DNA from: CALLMM01 sp964429855
GTDB taxonomy: Bacteria > Armatimonadota > Chthonomonadetes > Chthonomonadales > CAJBBX01
DNA length: 64,000 nucleotides
Reading direction: 5' to 3'
NCBI GenBank assembly: GCA_964429855.1
Contig: CAYSDM010000008.1
Coordinates: 1 to 64,000, forward strand
The first letter of the stretch is position 1; each line of letters begins with the position of its first letter. Made by a program: the position numbers and the translations under genes. Positions 1 through 8,003 of the stretch are shown one piece after another. Below the pieces are notes generated by a model. That model saw only the letters and a list, made by a program, of their open reading frames with translations. It was not told where the DNA came from and did no database searches.

Positions 1-88
1 ATGTCCGACATAACCTTTCCTCCGCCCTGAGAGATAGACAGCGCCGGGCGTCTTTGCGTCAGGCTCGGACGCCCTGTACAAAAACGGC

Positions 89-766
89 TTATCCCGAACT
101 GCCGGACAGGGTCAGACTGGTGATGGCTTCATACATCCGCGCGCGCCAGTAGGGAATGGGAGCGATCAGCACTTTGCCGGTTCCCTGGAAGGTGCTGACC
201 AGAAACTCCCCGGATGTCATGGAGCCGAAGAACGATCTGGTTGCCTTCTCCACCGAATATTGAAGGCTGGCGGCGCGCGCCACGACAAACCGACCATCTA
301 CCACCAGTTTATCGTTTTTAAGCTCCATCTCCTGCACGTCGCCCTGCGCCACGACCGCCACCTGTCCCTGCCCGAAGACGCGGGTCTGGATATTGACAAA
401 GCCCTGCCCGCTCAACAGGCTGGTAAGCGTCTTGTCGCGATAGACATCCACCTGCACGCCGCTCTCCGACGCCCAGTAGGCTCCGCGCTCTAAAATCCAC
501 TCCTGCCCCTGGACATCGAACACATGAAAGTTGCTGAAGGACGGCTCCAGGTAGAGCTCTCCCGTTCCGGTGTAGGTGGGACGAATCAACGATTCGCCGC
601 TGGCGAACGCCTTTAACAGCCCGCCCATCGGTCCCACCTTCGACTCCATCGTGATCGGTCCGCGCATATAGTAGAGCGCGCCTGCCTCCGTGCGCACCAT
701 CTCGTTCTGCAGGGTCACCTTCACCAGGTTCAGACCCTCAGAACGTATCACCTCAAAATTAGCCAT
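89..766 (-). CDS. AIM24 family protein (TIGR00266/DUF124-like)
   Basis: 225-residue protein of the AIM24/TIGR00266 family: a predicted beta-sandwich with repeated glycine-rich strands (GTGELYLEPS near residue 68, QGTGKVLIAPIP near 195) and no signal peptide or membrane helix. The molecular function of the bacterial members is not established; I know only the family. The ATG at 766 is preceded by AAGGAG about 11 bases upstream. It diverges from the hydrolase gene at 962, leaving about 195 bp that must hold both promoters; I see no clear promoter pair there. Downstream, an imperfect hairpin with 7-bp arms (46-52 and 68-74) has no T-run, so I do not call it a terminator. Confidence 0.85.
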   Translation of the reverse strand: MANFEVIRSEGLNLVKVTLQNEMVRTEAGALYYMRGPITMESKVGPMGGLLKAFASGESLIRPTYTGTGELYLEPSFSNFHVFDVQGQEWILERGAYWASESGVQVDVYRDKTLTSLLSGQGFVNIQTRVFGQGQVAVVAQGDVQEMELKNDKLVVDGRFVVARAASLQYSVEKATRSFFGSMTSGEFLVSTFQGTGKVLIAPIPYWRARMYEAITSLTLSGSSG

Positions 767-961
767 CTTGTGTCACGCTCCTTGTGTTTTGCATGTTTTG
801 CGGAGGATGCGAAGATTCGTCTATCAGGTGATACGAAATACCACGCGCTCTCCGTTCGCTCCTTCCATACATAGATTCCGGAAGGAGATTTGCCATCCGG
901 TTGTGAAGAGGAAGCATGTCGCCGAATAAGTGCATGATAAGGAGGCTGTGAGCGTTCGCAT

Positions 962-2917
962 ATGGATAATCGAACCCTGCGCGCTGCAGCGAGGTTGACG
1001 GCTCTGGCGCTGACGATCCTGTTCGCCGCGCTGACGCTGCCCGCCTTCCCATGGCCTGCCCCGGAGGAAAAGATGACGACCTTACCGGCAGCCGATAAGC
1101 CCCGCGATCTGGACACGCCCCACCTCTTTACCCCGCCCGCCACGCGCAAAGCGTGGGAAGCGCGGGCGCGCCGTCTTCGAGAACAGATTCTTGCCTCCAG
1201 CGGACTGCTGCCCATGCCCCCGAAGACGCCTCTGCATCCGCGCATCACCGGAAAGATCGAGGGACCGGACTACATCATCGAAAATGTCGCCATCGAGACG
1301 CTGCCCGGCTTCTACCTGTGCGGCAACCTCTATCGTCCCAGAGGGCGGAAAGGTCCCTTTCCCGCCATCGTCAATCCGCACGGACACTGGTCGCATGGAC
1401 GCCTCGAGATGCAGCCCGATGTCGCTCCTGCCGCGCCTGCGCCTGCTTCTCCCGCCGAGGGGCGCGGAAATCTGGTCGCCATCGGCGTCAATCTGGCGCG
1501 TCAGGGGTTTGTCGTTTTTGCCTACGATATGGTGGGCTATAACGACACGCATCAGGCGGATCATCGGTTTGCCGGTACGCTTCGCCACTGGGCATGGGGC
1601 GTCAGCCTGTCAGGACTTCAACTGTGGAACAGCATCCGGGTGGTGGACTATCTCTCCTCGTTGCCGGAGGTGGATCGAAAGCGCATCGGAGCGACGGGAG
1701 CCTCTGGCGGCGGTACGCAGACGTTTCTGCTCTGCGCGGTGGATGCTCGTATTCAGGCGGCGGTTCCGGTCAATATGATTTCGGCGCATATGCAGGGCGG
1801 CTGCCTGTGCGAGAATGGACCGGGACTGCGCCTCGGAACGGACAATGTGGAGATTGGAGCGGTCTTCGCCCCGAAACCGCTCCTGCTGGTATCCTGCACC
1901 GGCGACTGGACCAAAGAGAACCCGAAGGTGGAAGGTCCCGCCATCCGAAAAGTCTACGCGCTCTACGGGGCGGAGGAGAAGACGGCGGTCGTTCAGTTCA
2001 ACTACGGGCATAACTATAACCGCGAAAGCCGGGAGGCGATGTATGCCTGGTTCGGACGCTGGCTGCAAAACGATCCCAACCCGGAGCATTTTCGCGAGAA
2101 GCCGTTCGAGGCGGATGTACAGGCGATGCGCGTCTGGAACGCGCAGTCTCCTTTGCCGGAGAATGCGTTAAGAGAGCCTGCGCTGACCCGCGCCTTGATC
2201 GAGCAGTCGCAGCATCTGCTGACTTCGCTGCTGCCCAAAAATAGAGACGATTGGAGACGGTTCGCGCAGAGCCTGCGCCCGGCGCTGGCGCATTCGCTGG
2301 GGATCGCTCTGCCCGCTCCGCAGTCTCGCTCGCGAACAGATGCGCGGCGCGTTCTGATCGTCTCCAGCCGTTCGGAATCGGAGGATCGTCCGCTGCTGGA
2401 GTCGCTTCATGCCGCCGGATATACCGAGGCACGGCGTCTGCCTCTGGAGCCGGTGAATGAGGAGACAGGGCGTCTCTGGAACGCCTTCTTCTCTACCTAT
2501 AACCGCGCGCCGACCGGCGACCGGGTACAGAAGATTCTGGATACGCTGACAGAGATGCAAAAATCGGGAGGGGGAGAGGTGGATCTGATCGGCGTGGGTG
2601 AAGCCGGACTCTACGCGCTGCTGGCGCGCGGTCTCGCCTCCGGGATCGGTCGCGCCGCCATAGACGCCGCCGGATTCGATACGGAGAACGAAGAGGAGTT
2701 TCTGAAGCGTTTCTACGCGCCGGGCATTCGTCGAGTTGGCGATCTGAGAACGGCAGCGCTGCTGGGCGCGCCCGCGCCTCTGCTTCTCTACGCAACCGGC
2801 GGCGTCTTTCGGACAGAAGAGATCGAAAAAGGCTGCCTCGCTCTGAACGCGCCGCTGCGCGTAGAGACAGGGGCGCTGTCGGAAGCGCAGATTGTCGCCT
2901 GGCTTCAGGCAAAATAG
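962..2917 (+). CDS. secreted alpha/beta hydrolase, acetyl-xylan-esterase-like
   Basis: 651-residue hydrolase. The N-terminus is a signal peptide (a few Arg, then a hydrophobic stretch at about residues 12-28). The nucleophile elbow G-A-S-G-G-G follows a short strand near residue 243 (RIGATGASGGGTQTF). It resembles the acetyl xylan esterase/dienelactone hydrolase branch of the alpha/beta hydrolases, so an exported ester hydrolase is likely; the substrate is unknown. The roughly 270 residues after the hydrolase domain look like a second, degenerate Rossmann-like domain without an obvious active site. AAGGAGG lies about 16 bases before the ATG, rather far; no better in-frame start is visible. 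Confidence 0.8.
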   Translation: MDNRTLRAAARLTALALTILFAALTLPAFPWPAPEEKMTTLPAADKPRDLDTPHLFTPPATRKAWEARARRLREQILASSGLLPMPPKTPLHPRITGKIEGPDYIIENVAIETLPGFYLCGNLYRPRGRKGPFPAIVNPHGHWSHGRLEMQPDVAPAAPAPASPAEGRGNLVAIGVNLARQGFVVFAYDMVGYNDTHQADHRFAGTLRHWAWGVSLSGLQLWNSIRVVDYLSSLPEVDRKRIGATGASGGGTQTFLLCAVDARIQAAVPVNMISAHMQGGCLCENGPGLRLGTDNVEIGAVFAPKPLLLVSCTGDWTKENPKVEGPAIRKVYALYGAEEKTAVVQFNYGHNYNRESREAMYAWFGRWLQNDPNPEHFREKPFEADVQAMRVWNAQSPLPENALREPALTRALIEQSQHLLTSLLPKNRDDWRRFAQSLRPALAHSLGIALPAPQSRSRTDARRVLIVSSRSESEDRPLLESLHAAGYTEARRLPLEPVNEETGRLWNAFFSTYNRAPTGDRVQKILDTLTEMQKSGGGEVDLIGVGEAGLYALLARGLASGIGRAAIDAAGFDTENEEEFLKRFYAPGIRRVGDLRTAALLGAPAPLLLYATGGVFRTEEIEKGCLALNAPLRVETGALSEAQIVAWLQAK

Positions 2918-2934
2918 GCAGTCCAACAATATAA

Positions 2935-2961
2935 CAGGGCAGGCATAAATCGCCTGCCCTG
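2935..2961 (-). terminator. hairpin between convergent genes, probable terminator
   Basis: Perfect 10-bp inverted repeat (cagggcaggc / gcctgccctg) with a 7-base loop, between the convergent hydrolase and prepilin genes. On the minus strand it is followed by a moderately T-rich stretch (TTATATTGTT), so it most likely ends the prepilin transcript. There is no T-run on the plus side. Confidence 0.6.
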
Positions 2962-2982
2962 CAGAACGGATACGTATGGGTG

Positions 2983-3762
2983 CTACTGTCCCGGCGGGTA
3001 GACCGGACGCCAGGGGCTGAAAGCGCTGCCGCTGGATCGGTAGTAAACCGGCTTGCCCTGACCTTCGTAGCTGGAACTGTCGGTCGGCACGCGGGCGTCG
3101 CGCATCCACTTGACGTGCCCGTCCAGGTAAGCTACTGTCATCCCCTCACTGTGTTTCATAAAGATCTCGTCATCTTCGCGGTCCACATCATTGGAGTCGA
3201 CGTCGGTATCGAAGGTGGTCTCCATGAACAGGTACTCCTCTGCCGGACGCTGCCAGGCTGCCAGACTGGTGAACCCGATCCCGGTCTCGCCGATAATCGA
3301 GTCGTTAATACAATAACTGGCGTGCCATGCCCACCTGCCATCCGGACGCTGAGTTAGCCGGAACTCGCGGGCGAGGTCCCATCCCCAGAAGGTCAGCGCC
3401 TGCTGCACGACTGTGTTGCTCACCAGCTGCAGGTTGATATTGCTGGGACAGACATAGATGTTGGCGCGGGTGCTCGCCCAATCCTGCGGGGCTCCCTTAA
3501 TATAGGGAACGATGAGGAATATCCACAGGTCGTCCATCAACTGCGGGCGTCCCGCAACGGGGTCTTGCGACGGAAACGTCTCATCATAATCCTGGACATA
3601 CATCAGCATACCCAGGGTGAACTGCTTGACGTTGGATGTGCAGGTCGCGTGCCGCGCCTTCTCGCGCGCCTGGGCGAAGACGGGGAACAGGATAGCCGCC
3701 AGGATCGCAATAATAGCAATTACGACAAGCAACTCAATAAGGGTAAAGGCTCTGCGGTACAT
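2983..3762 (-). CDS. type II secretion/type IV prepilin-like protein with H-X9-DG C-terminus (paralogue A)
   Basis: 259-residue prepilin-type protein. The start is set by GAAGGAGG just upstream of ATG 3762 (MYRRAFTLIELLVV); an upstream in-frame ATG at 3795 lacks this support. The class III leader is cleaved before F-T-L-I-E, followed by the hydrophobic helix and the block FPVFAQAREKARHATC typical of Armatimonadota. The C-terminal part carries the H-X9-DG-type signature (AYLDGHVKWM) found in DUF1559-like pseudopilins. It is probably a surface or secretion pseudopilin processed by a PilD-type peptidase. A close paralogue lies upstream (3990-4772) and a third at 41324-42223. Phased repeats lie upstream (3872-3910). 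Confidence 0.9.
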   Translation of the reverse strand: MYRRAFTLIELLVVIAIIAILAAILFPVFAQAREKARHATCTSNVKQFTLGMLMYVQDYDETFPSQDPVAGRPQLMDDLWIFLIVPYIKGAPQDWASTRANIYVCPSNINLQLVSNTVVQQALTFWGWDLAREFRLTQRPDGRWAWHASYCINDSIIGETGIGFTSLAAWQRPAEEYLFMETTFDTDVDSNDVDREDDEIFMKHSEGMTVAYLDGHVKWMRDARVPTDSSSYEGQGKPVYYRSSGSAFSPWRPVYPPGQ

Positions 3763-3871
3763 GAGTCCTCCTTCAATCGCAATCGTCTTTTTCATCGTTC
3801 AAAGAGTTCGGTTGAGAGGAAAATCTGAGCGATGAAAAGGTGCATATCATATATAGATTATGCAGTTGAAG

Positions 3872-3910
3872 TGTTAAGAGGATGTTAAAAGAGTGTTAAA
3901 TCCGCTTTAA
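3872..3910 (-). promoter_or_regulatory. 11-bp-phased direct repeats, Pho-box-like, upstream of prepilin A
   Basis: TGTTAA occurs at 3872, 3883 and 3894 and the variant CTTTAA at 3905: four repeats exactly 11 bp apart. Read on the minus strand (the direction of the prepilin gene) this is TTAACA-N5 repeated. Sixteen bases after the last TTAACA comes TATATA, a plausible -10. TTAACA-like hexamers with an 11-bp period are the known layout of PhoB/PhoP boxes. Which regulator binds here is inference. Confidence 0.6.
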
Positions 3911-3925
3911 ATGGCGGGCAGTCGG

Positions 3926-3960
3926 AAAAAACCCGAAGAGATGCGGGGCTCTCTTCGGGT
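3926..3960 (-). terminator. rho-independent terminator of prepilin B
   Basis: Perfect 10-bp stem (acccgaagag / ctcttcgggt), 10-base loop, followed on the minus strand by a run of six T. It lies 30 bp after the stop codon of the 3990-4772 gene. Confidence 0.92.
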
Positions 3961-3989
3961 GAGTGTTTTGAGGAGCATAGAGAGTCGCG

Positions 3990-4772
3990 TTATGTATTCG
4001 GGACGCCGTCCGGTATTCCAGAGAGATCACAGGGCAAAGTATAGGTTGGAACCAGCCGTCCGCCAGAGGGAGAGGTGCCCTCGATAACGCCGCGGCGAGA
4101 GAAGTATTTGGAGTGTCCGTCCACGAAGTTGACGTTGAACCCGTCAGAATGGCGCGGGTCGCCGGGAAAGTTATACCACTCAAAGACGCCAGTGGGGCGG
4201 GGGCAGATCGGGTCTACATGCGGGTCAGTCGGACGGATGTAGCGCGAGTCGAAGAACATGGTGGTATTGACCGGTTGACTGATTGCCGCCAGGGCGACGA
4301 CCGGGTCGTTGTCAAACAGTCCGGGCGGGATCGCCGGGTCCTGGAAGAGCGCGAAGTTCATGGCATAGGAGGAGTAGCGGAAGTTTCCGCTGCCACGCAG
4401 GCCGATCGAACCCAGAATGCCTGTTGGCGGCGGCCCGGCGAAGTCTATCCCCGGTCGCTGCGAGGGACAGACCAGTATCTCGATGTTTTTCATATAGGGC
4501 ATGGTTGCGTCATAGACCGTGAAGACTCGCTGCCCGGTTCCCGGAATCAGGATTGCCGCATCCATGCTGTAGGCGCTCTGCGGAAATAGCTCGTCATAGT
4601 CCTGCACGTACATCAGGGTAGCGGTCGCGAACTGACGCAGATTGGAGAGACAGGAGGCTTTGCGTGCCGACTCTCGCGCCTGCGCAAATACCGGAAACAG
4701 AATCGCGGCAAGAATCGCGATAATGGCGATTACAACAAGAAGCTCGATGAGGGTAAAAGCCCGTCTGTTCAC
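3990..4772 (-). CDS. type II secretion/type IV prepilin-like protein with H-X9-DG C-terminus (paralogue B)
   Basis: 260-residue prepilin-type protein with a GTG start at 4772, placed by GGAGGT ten bases upstream. The N-terminus MNRRAFTLIELLVV is a class III leader plus hydrophobic helix, followed by FPVFAQARESARKASCLSNL. The C-terminus has the DG signature (HSDGFNVNFVDGHSKYF). Same family and architecture as the 2983-3762 gene, but the middle regions differ widely, so this is an old duplication. Likely processed at the membrane by a prepilin peptidase and assembled into a pseudopilus or exposed at the surface; no such machinery is in the window. It has its own terminator and phased repeats upstream (4832-4870). 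Confidence 0.9.
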   Translation of the reverse strand: MNRRAFTLIELLVVIAIIAILAAILFPVFAQARESARKASCLSNLRQFATATLMYVQDYDELFPQSAYSMDAAILIPGTGQRVFTVYDATMPYMKNIEILVCPSQRPGIDFAGPPPTGILGSIGLRGSGNFRYSSYAMNFALFQDPAIPPGLFDNDPVVALAAISQPVNTTMFFDSRYIRPTDPHVDPICPRPTGVFEWYNFPGDPRHSDGFNVNFVDGHSKYFSRRGVIEGTSPSGGRLVPTYTLPCDLSGIPDGVPNT

Positions 4773-4831
4773 TTTCAGATTGACCTCCGACAGATTACCG
4801 ATCCATACAGTAGTATAGTATAGATGCCAGA

Positions 4832-4870
4832 CGTTAAGGGAGAATTATGGAATCGTTAAATCTACGTTAA
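4832..4870 (-). promoter_or_regulatory. 11-bp-phased direct repeats, Pho-box-like, upstream of prepilin B
   Basis: CGTTAA occurs at 4832, 4854 and 4865, with a degenerate copy (AATTAT) at 4843, so four units sit on an exact 11-bp phase. On the minus strand they read TTAACG-N5. The gene-proximal unit is followed by overlapping TATACT sequences that can act as a -10. The arrangement matches the repeats in front of the neighbouring prepilin paralogue. Confidence 0.55.
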
Positions 4871-4925
4871 GAGCCGGATGACCTCTCCCTGGCAAACGGC
4901 ATCTGCGCAATCTGAAAGAAGAGAA

Positions 4926-4958
4926 GAGGGGACAGATCAATCTTTGATCTGTCCCCTC
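4926..4958 (-). terminator. terminator of the tRNA operon
   Basis: Perfect 15-bp stem (gaggggacagatcaa / ttgatctgtcccctc) with a 3-base loop, 16 bp after the 3' end of tRNA-Leu. A pyrimidine-rich TTCTCTTCTTTC follows on the minus strand. Confidence 0.85.
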
Positions 4959-4973
4959 AACAGACGTTTAATT

Positions 4974-5058
4974 TGGTGCCGAGGACGAGACTTGAACTCG
5001 TACGCCTTTCGGCACACGGCCCTCAACCGTGCGCGTCTACCAATTCCGCCACCTCGGC
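4974..5058 (-). tRNA. tRNA-Leu(GAG)
   Basis: 85-nt tRNA with acceptor stem GCCGAGG / CCTCGGC, encoded CCA at 4974-4976 and the long variable arm of class II tRNAs. The anticodon loop TTGAGGG gives anticodon GAG (Leu, CUC). It is transcribed after tRNA-Glu, only 4 bp apart, so the two probably form one transcript. Confidence 0.95.
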
Positions 5059-5062
5059 AGGG

Positions 5063-5137
5063 TGGCAGCGCCACGGAGAATCGAACTCCGGTCTACGAGC
5101 TGAAAACCCGTCGTCCTGACCTCTAGACGATGGCGCC
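5063..5137 (-). tRNA. tRNA-Glu(TTC)
   Basis: 75-nt tRNA starting GGCGCCATCGTCTAGAGGT, the usual tRNA-Glu 5' half. Anticodon stem ACGGG / CTCGT with loop TTTTCAG gives anticodon TTC. CCA is encoded (5063-5065). First gene of the two-tRNA unit. Confidence 0.94.
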
Positions 5138-5216
5138 GCGAGAACGCAACTATTATAACGCTGTTCCCTGCCCCTGTCAAGGGAGACAGAGCCTGGCGGA
5201 ACTCTTTCCGCCCGGA

Positions 5217-5474
5217 TCAACTACACTCTTTGGTGCAGATGTAGCGCAGTCGCTCTCCCTCTTCCAGCACCTCCAGCGTCGCGGTCGCCCCGCAGCGCGG
5301 GCAGAGTATCTCGTCCATGCACAGCATGATATAGCGGCTCTGGTTCTCGTTATTGATATAGATATCGTGCAGAATCCATCCCGCTTCCAGCAGTTCATTG
5401 GCGGCGCTGACCTGCACCTCCATCACCTTGCGGACCTGATGCATTGCCAGATCATGACCCACTTCACGATCCAT
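5217..5474 (-). CDS. small zinc-ribbon-like protein of unknown function
   Basis: 85-residue protein, start ATG 5474 with GGGAGGAT upstream. The C-terminal half has C-P-R-C-G (residues about 58-62) and a terminal C-T-K-E-C, a four-cysteine set that could bind one zinc. The N-terminal half is predicted helical with no recognisable domain. I do not recognise the family. It lies alone between the tRNA unit and the terminator that ends the NlpC/P60 gene. Codon use resembles the neighbours, so I take it as real. Confidence 0.7.
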   Translation of the reverse strand: MDREVGHDLAMHQVRKVMEVQVSAANELLEAGWILHDIYINNENQSRYIMLCMDEILCPRCGATATLEVLEEGERLRYICTKECS

Positions 5475-5580
5475 TGGCGATCCTCCCTGGGTGAGTAGTT
5501 AGTTTCTCGAAGTACGGTCGTATCACAAAGCAGTTCAGGCTCTATGCGATGGTCTCGACCAGCGTTCTCCGAAACAGCAA

Positions 5581-5631
5581 AGGCGAGGATAAGGAGGTTT
5601 GGGGACCTGCCTATCCTCGCCTTCTGTTTTT
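5581..5631 (-). terminator. terminator of the NlpC/P60 gene, possibly bidirectional
   Basis: 11-bp stem aggcgaggata / tatcctcgcct (5581-5591 and 5612-5622) with a partly paired interior. T-rich sequence follows on both strands (TTGCTGTTTC on minus, TCTGTTTTT on plus). Confidence 0.8.
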
Positions 5632-5671
5632 CCGCGATTGAGACGGCGGGGAAAGAGCAGCTACCGGCGCA

Positions 5672-6760
5672 TCAGCGAACCCGGCGCGATCCGCGATATC
5701 GCTTGGCGTAGTAGCCGGAGTTCAGGCTGTCCACCCGCACCCGCCCGCCGCCGCTGGAAGCGTGTACGAACTTCCCGTCGCCGACATAGATACCGACATG
5801 GGAGATGCCGCGACGGGTGGTGCTGAAGAAGACCAGATCACCCGGCTTTCGCTCTCCGGAGGAGACCCGTTTGCCCTGGCTGAACTGCGCGGCGGCGTTA
5901 TGCGGCAGCGAGATGCCGTTGCGCTGATAGACAAAGCTGGTAAATCCGGAGCAGTCGAAGCCGCTGCGCGAACTGCCGCCATAGCGATAGCGAACCCCGC
6001 GATAGGCATATGCGGTGCGTATCACGTCGGTCGAGGCTTCCGGAGCCTGCGCCTCGCTCCTGGCGCGTCGGCGGGTGTAGCTGGCGCTGCGCACGTAGCG
6101 CGGACGCGAGTATGAGGCAGAACGATTTCGGCGCGTGCTGCTGGACGCCGTCCGGGTACGCTTGCGCGTGGAGGAGCGCGCCTCACGCTCGCTCTCGCGG
6201 GAACGCTTGCTTTTGCTGCTGGCAGTTATGCGTCGTTCGCTGGAACTGCGCTCGCTCGAAGCGGCGCTTGACCGCTCCGACCGGCGGGAGGAGGCGACGG
6301 ACTGGCGAGAGGAGACCTCCAGAAAGTCGCTGCGGATCCAGCCAGAGCGACCATCGTCCAGATCCACCTGATACCAGTCGCCTGCTTTTCGAGTAACGGT
6401 CACCCGGTCACCCTGGTCCAGCAGGGTGACCCGGCGGTAACCCTCGTATGGCCCCATGCGTACAGAGATTCGGTTGCCGTTAACAGATGCCGCCCGATTC
6501 ATGGTCGAGGGACGCGTGACCCTTTTCGGCGGGGAAGGAATAATGAGTTTCCTGCCATCACGGAGCAGTGTGTCTCGGGAGATGTTATTGACGCGGGCGA
6601 TGTCTTTCCAGGAGACTCGATACCTGCGCGCCAGACTGTCAATGGAGTCGCCCGGTCCAACCGTAACAACTCGTTCTGATGCCCCGGCAGCGATAGCCAG
6701 AAGCATTCCGTAGGTAGCCGCGACGCACAAAAGCGCCCAGCGAAGTCGGCGATAGATCAC
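5672..6760 (-). CDS. exported LysM-SH3-NlpC/P60 peptidoglycan endopeptidase
   Basis: 362-residue C40 peptidase. I place the start at GTG 6760, which follows GGAAGGAGG; a longer reading from 6796 lacks this. Order: signal peptide (1-27), LysM (about 30-75), bacterial SH3 (about 90-148), a linker of about 95 residues made almost only of Ser, Arg, Lys, Glu and Ala, then NlpC/P60 (about 247-362) with catalytic Cys in F-D-C-S-G-F and His in S-H-V-G-I-Y. It should bind and cut peptidoglycan stem peptides outside the membrane. The basic Ser/Arg linker is unusual and may bind teichoic-like or other anionic polymers (inference). It diverges from cdaA, with two CRP-like sites between. Confidence 0.92.
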   Translation of the reverse strand: MIYRRLRWALLCVAATYGMLLAIAAGASERVVTVGPGDSIDSLARRYRVSWKDIARVNNISRDTLLRDGRKLIIPSPPKRVTRPSTMNRAASVNGNRISVRMGPYEGYRRVTLLDQGDRVTVTRKAGDWYQVDLDDGRSGWIRSDFLEVSSRQSVASSRRSERSSAASSERSSSERRITASSKSKRSRESEREARSSTRKRTRTASSSTRRNRSASYSRPRYVRSASYTRRRARSEAQAPEASTDVIRTAYAYRGVRYRYGGSSRSGFDCSGFTSFVYQRNGISLPHNAAAQFSQGKRVSSGERKPGDLVFFSTTRRGISHVGIYVGDGKFVHASSGGGRVRVDSLNSGYYAKRYRGSRRVR

Positions 6761-6894
6761 CGCAACCTCCTTCCGTGGCGTTGTGTCGGCACACACCAGC
6801 GGTGCATGCTCTGTGCCTACTCTATATGATTGCTCGTCCGCTGAAGAACATGAATTCGTGTAGGACTTGATTGTGTTGTCAGTGGGTCAGCGCA

Positions 6895-6933
6895 TGTGAT
6901 TTTCGTCACGCAGGGATTGTGACGCGCTTCACA
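6895..6933. promoter_or_regulatory. two tandem CRP/FNR-type palindromes
   Basis: TGTGA-TTTTCG-TCACG at 6895-6910 and TGTGA-CGCGCT-TCACA at 6918-6933. The second is a perfect TGTGA-N6-TCACA site; the centres are 23 bp apart, about two helical turns. The sites lie in the 360-bp gap between the NlpC/P60 gene (minus) and cdaA (plus), about 135 bp upstream of the NlpC start and about 145 bp upstream of the predicted cdaA transcription start. The rest of the gap holds the cdaA promoter and no gene. Confidence 0.6.
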
Positions 6934-7034
6934 GTTGTTAGAGTTTAGATGATTTGCTCCTCTGCTGTCAACCCTTTTCGCGGAAAAACCCCTGAGTTTT
7001 TCACCAGGCAGCCATCGTCCCGGAAGGGTTCGGA

Positions 7035-7063
7035 TTGACCGCCGGAGAGACTGATGTTATACT
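7035..7063 (+). promoter_or_regulatory. sigma70-type promoter of cdaA operon
   Basis: TTGACC (7035-7040), 17-bp spacer, TATACT (7058-7063). It lies 57 bp before the chosen cdaA start codon. Confidence 0.75.
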
Positions 7064-7120
7064 AAAGACGCGGTTGGCGCGACGACGTTGCTGGATTTTG
7101 TTTCACAGGCAGGACATGTC

Positions 7121-7999
7121 ATGCAGTTCGGTCATCTCTGGGAGGCGGTGCGCGGATTCGATTATCGGGTCGCCATTGATGTGCTTGCAATTGCCTGGCT
7201 GCTCTACCGTCTGCTGCTGCTTGCCAAAGGAACCCGCGCCTGGCAGATCATCGGCGGGCTGGCGGTCTTTGTCGCCGCCGTCCTGCTCTCCGACTGGCTG
7301 AACCTCTACGCGCTCAACTGGCTTCTGCGGCAGGCGTTTCCCCTCGGGCCCGTCGCCATCGTGATTCTCTTTCTGCCGGAACTGCGGCAGGCGCTGGAGC
7401 AGTTCGGCAGGCTTGGCTTCTGGGGGAAGAGCCTGGGACTGACCGCCAAAGAGGACATGACCCGGATCATGCAGACCATCAACGCGGTCGTCGCCGCCGT
7501 CTCCACCATGTCCGTCAAGCGAATCGGCGCGCTGCTGGTCTTTGAGCGTGAAACGGGGCTGGAGAATATCATCGCTACCGGAACGGAGATCAACGCGGAC
7601 GCCACCTCCGAACTGTTAAGCACTATATTCTATAAAGGCACACCTCTGCACGACGGCGCGGTTATTATCCGGGGGCATCGGGTAGTTGCCGCAGGCTGTA
7701 CCCTTCCGTTGACCGCCAGCCCGCGTGTGGATGCCAATGTGCATACCCGCCATAAAGCGGCGCTGGGGATGTCGGAAGAGAGCGATGCGGTGGTGGTCGT
7801 TGTCTCCGAGGAGACGGGAACCATCTCTATCGCGGTCGAGGGCAAGCTGCTTCGCGGCCTGCGCGACGATACGCTGCGCGAGCGGCTCTGCCAGATGCTC
7901 GACGTGAATGACGCCAACGCTCCCCGCAGCGCCATCGGTCAGGTCGCCTCGCGATTCGGCGACGCCATCAAGACTGTCCGTACCCGAAACTCCGAGTAG
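7121..7999 (+). CDS. cdaA: diadenylate cyclase CdaA (membrane c-di-AMP synthase)
   Basis: 292 residues from ATG 7121 (a TTG at 7088 would add 11). Three N-terminal membrane helices are followed by a cytoplasmic DisA_N/DAC domain with the two catalytic signatures: D-G-A in G-T-P-L-H-D-G-A (D178) and R-H-K (210-212) in H-T-R-H-K-A-A-L-G. It makes the second messenger c-di-AMP from two ATP. The next gene, cdaR, starts 4 bp downstream and encodes its known YbbR-domain regulator; the pair is the classical cdaA-cdaR unit. No glmM, the usual third gene, follows here. Confidence 0.95.
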   Translation: MQFGHLWEAVRGFDYRVAIDVLAIAWLLYRLLLLAKGTRAWQIIGGLAVFVAAVLLSDWLNLYALNWLLRQAFPLGPVAIVILFLPELRQALEQFGRLGFWGKSLGLTAKEDMTRIMQTINAVVAAVSTMSVKRIGALLVFERETGLENIIATGTEINADATSELLSTIFYKGTPLHDGAVIIRGHRVVAAGCTLPLTASPRVDANVHTRHKAALGMSEESDAVVVVVSEETGTISIAVEGKLLRGLRDDTLRERLCQMLDVNDANAPRSAIGQVASRFGDAIKTVRTRNSE

Positions 8000-8003
8000 C
8001 CCC

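Noticed and set aside
1..88. Possible end of a truncated gene at the window start (ATG...TGA in the first 30 bases)
   Set aside because: Ten codons with no family match and no support for either strand.
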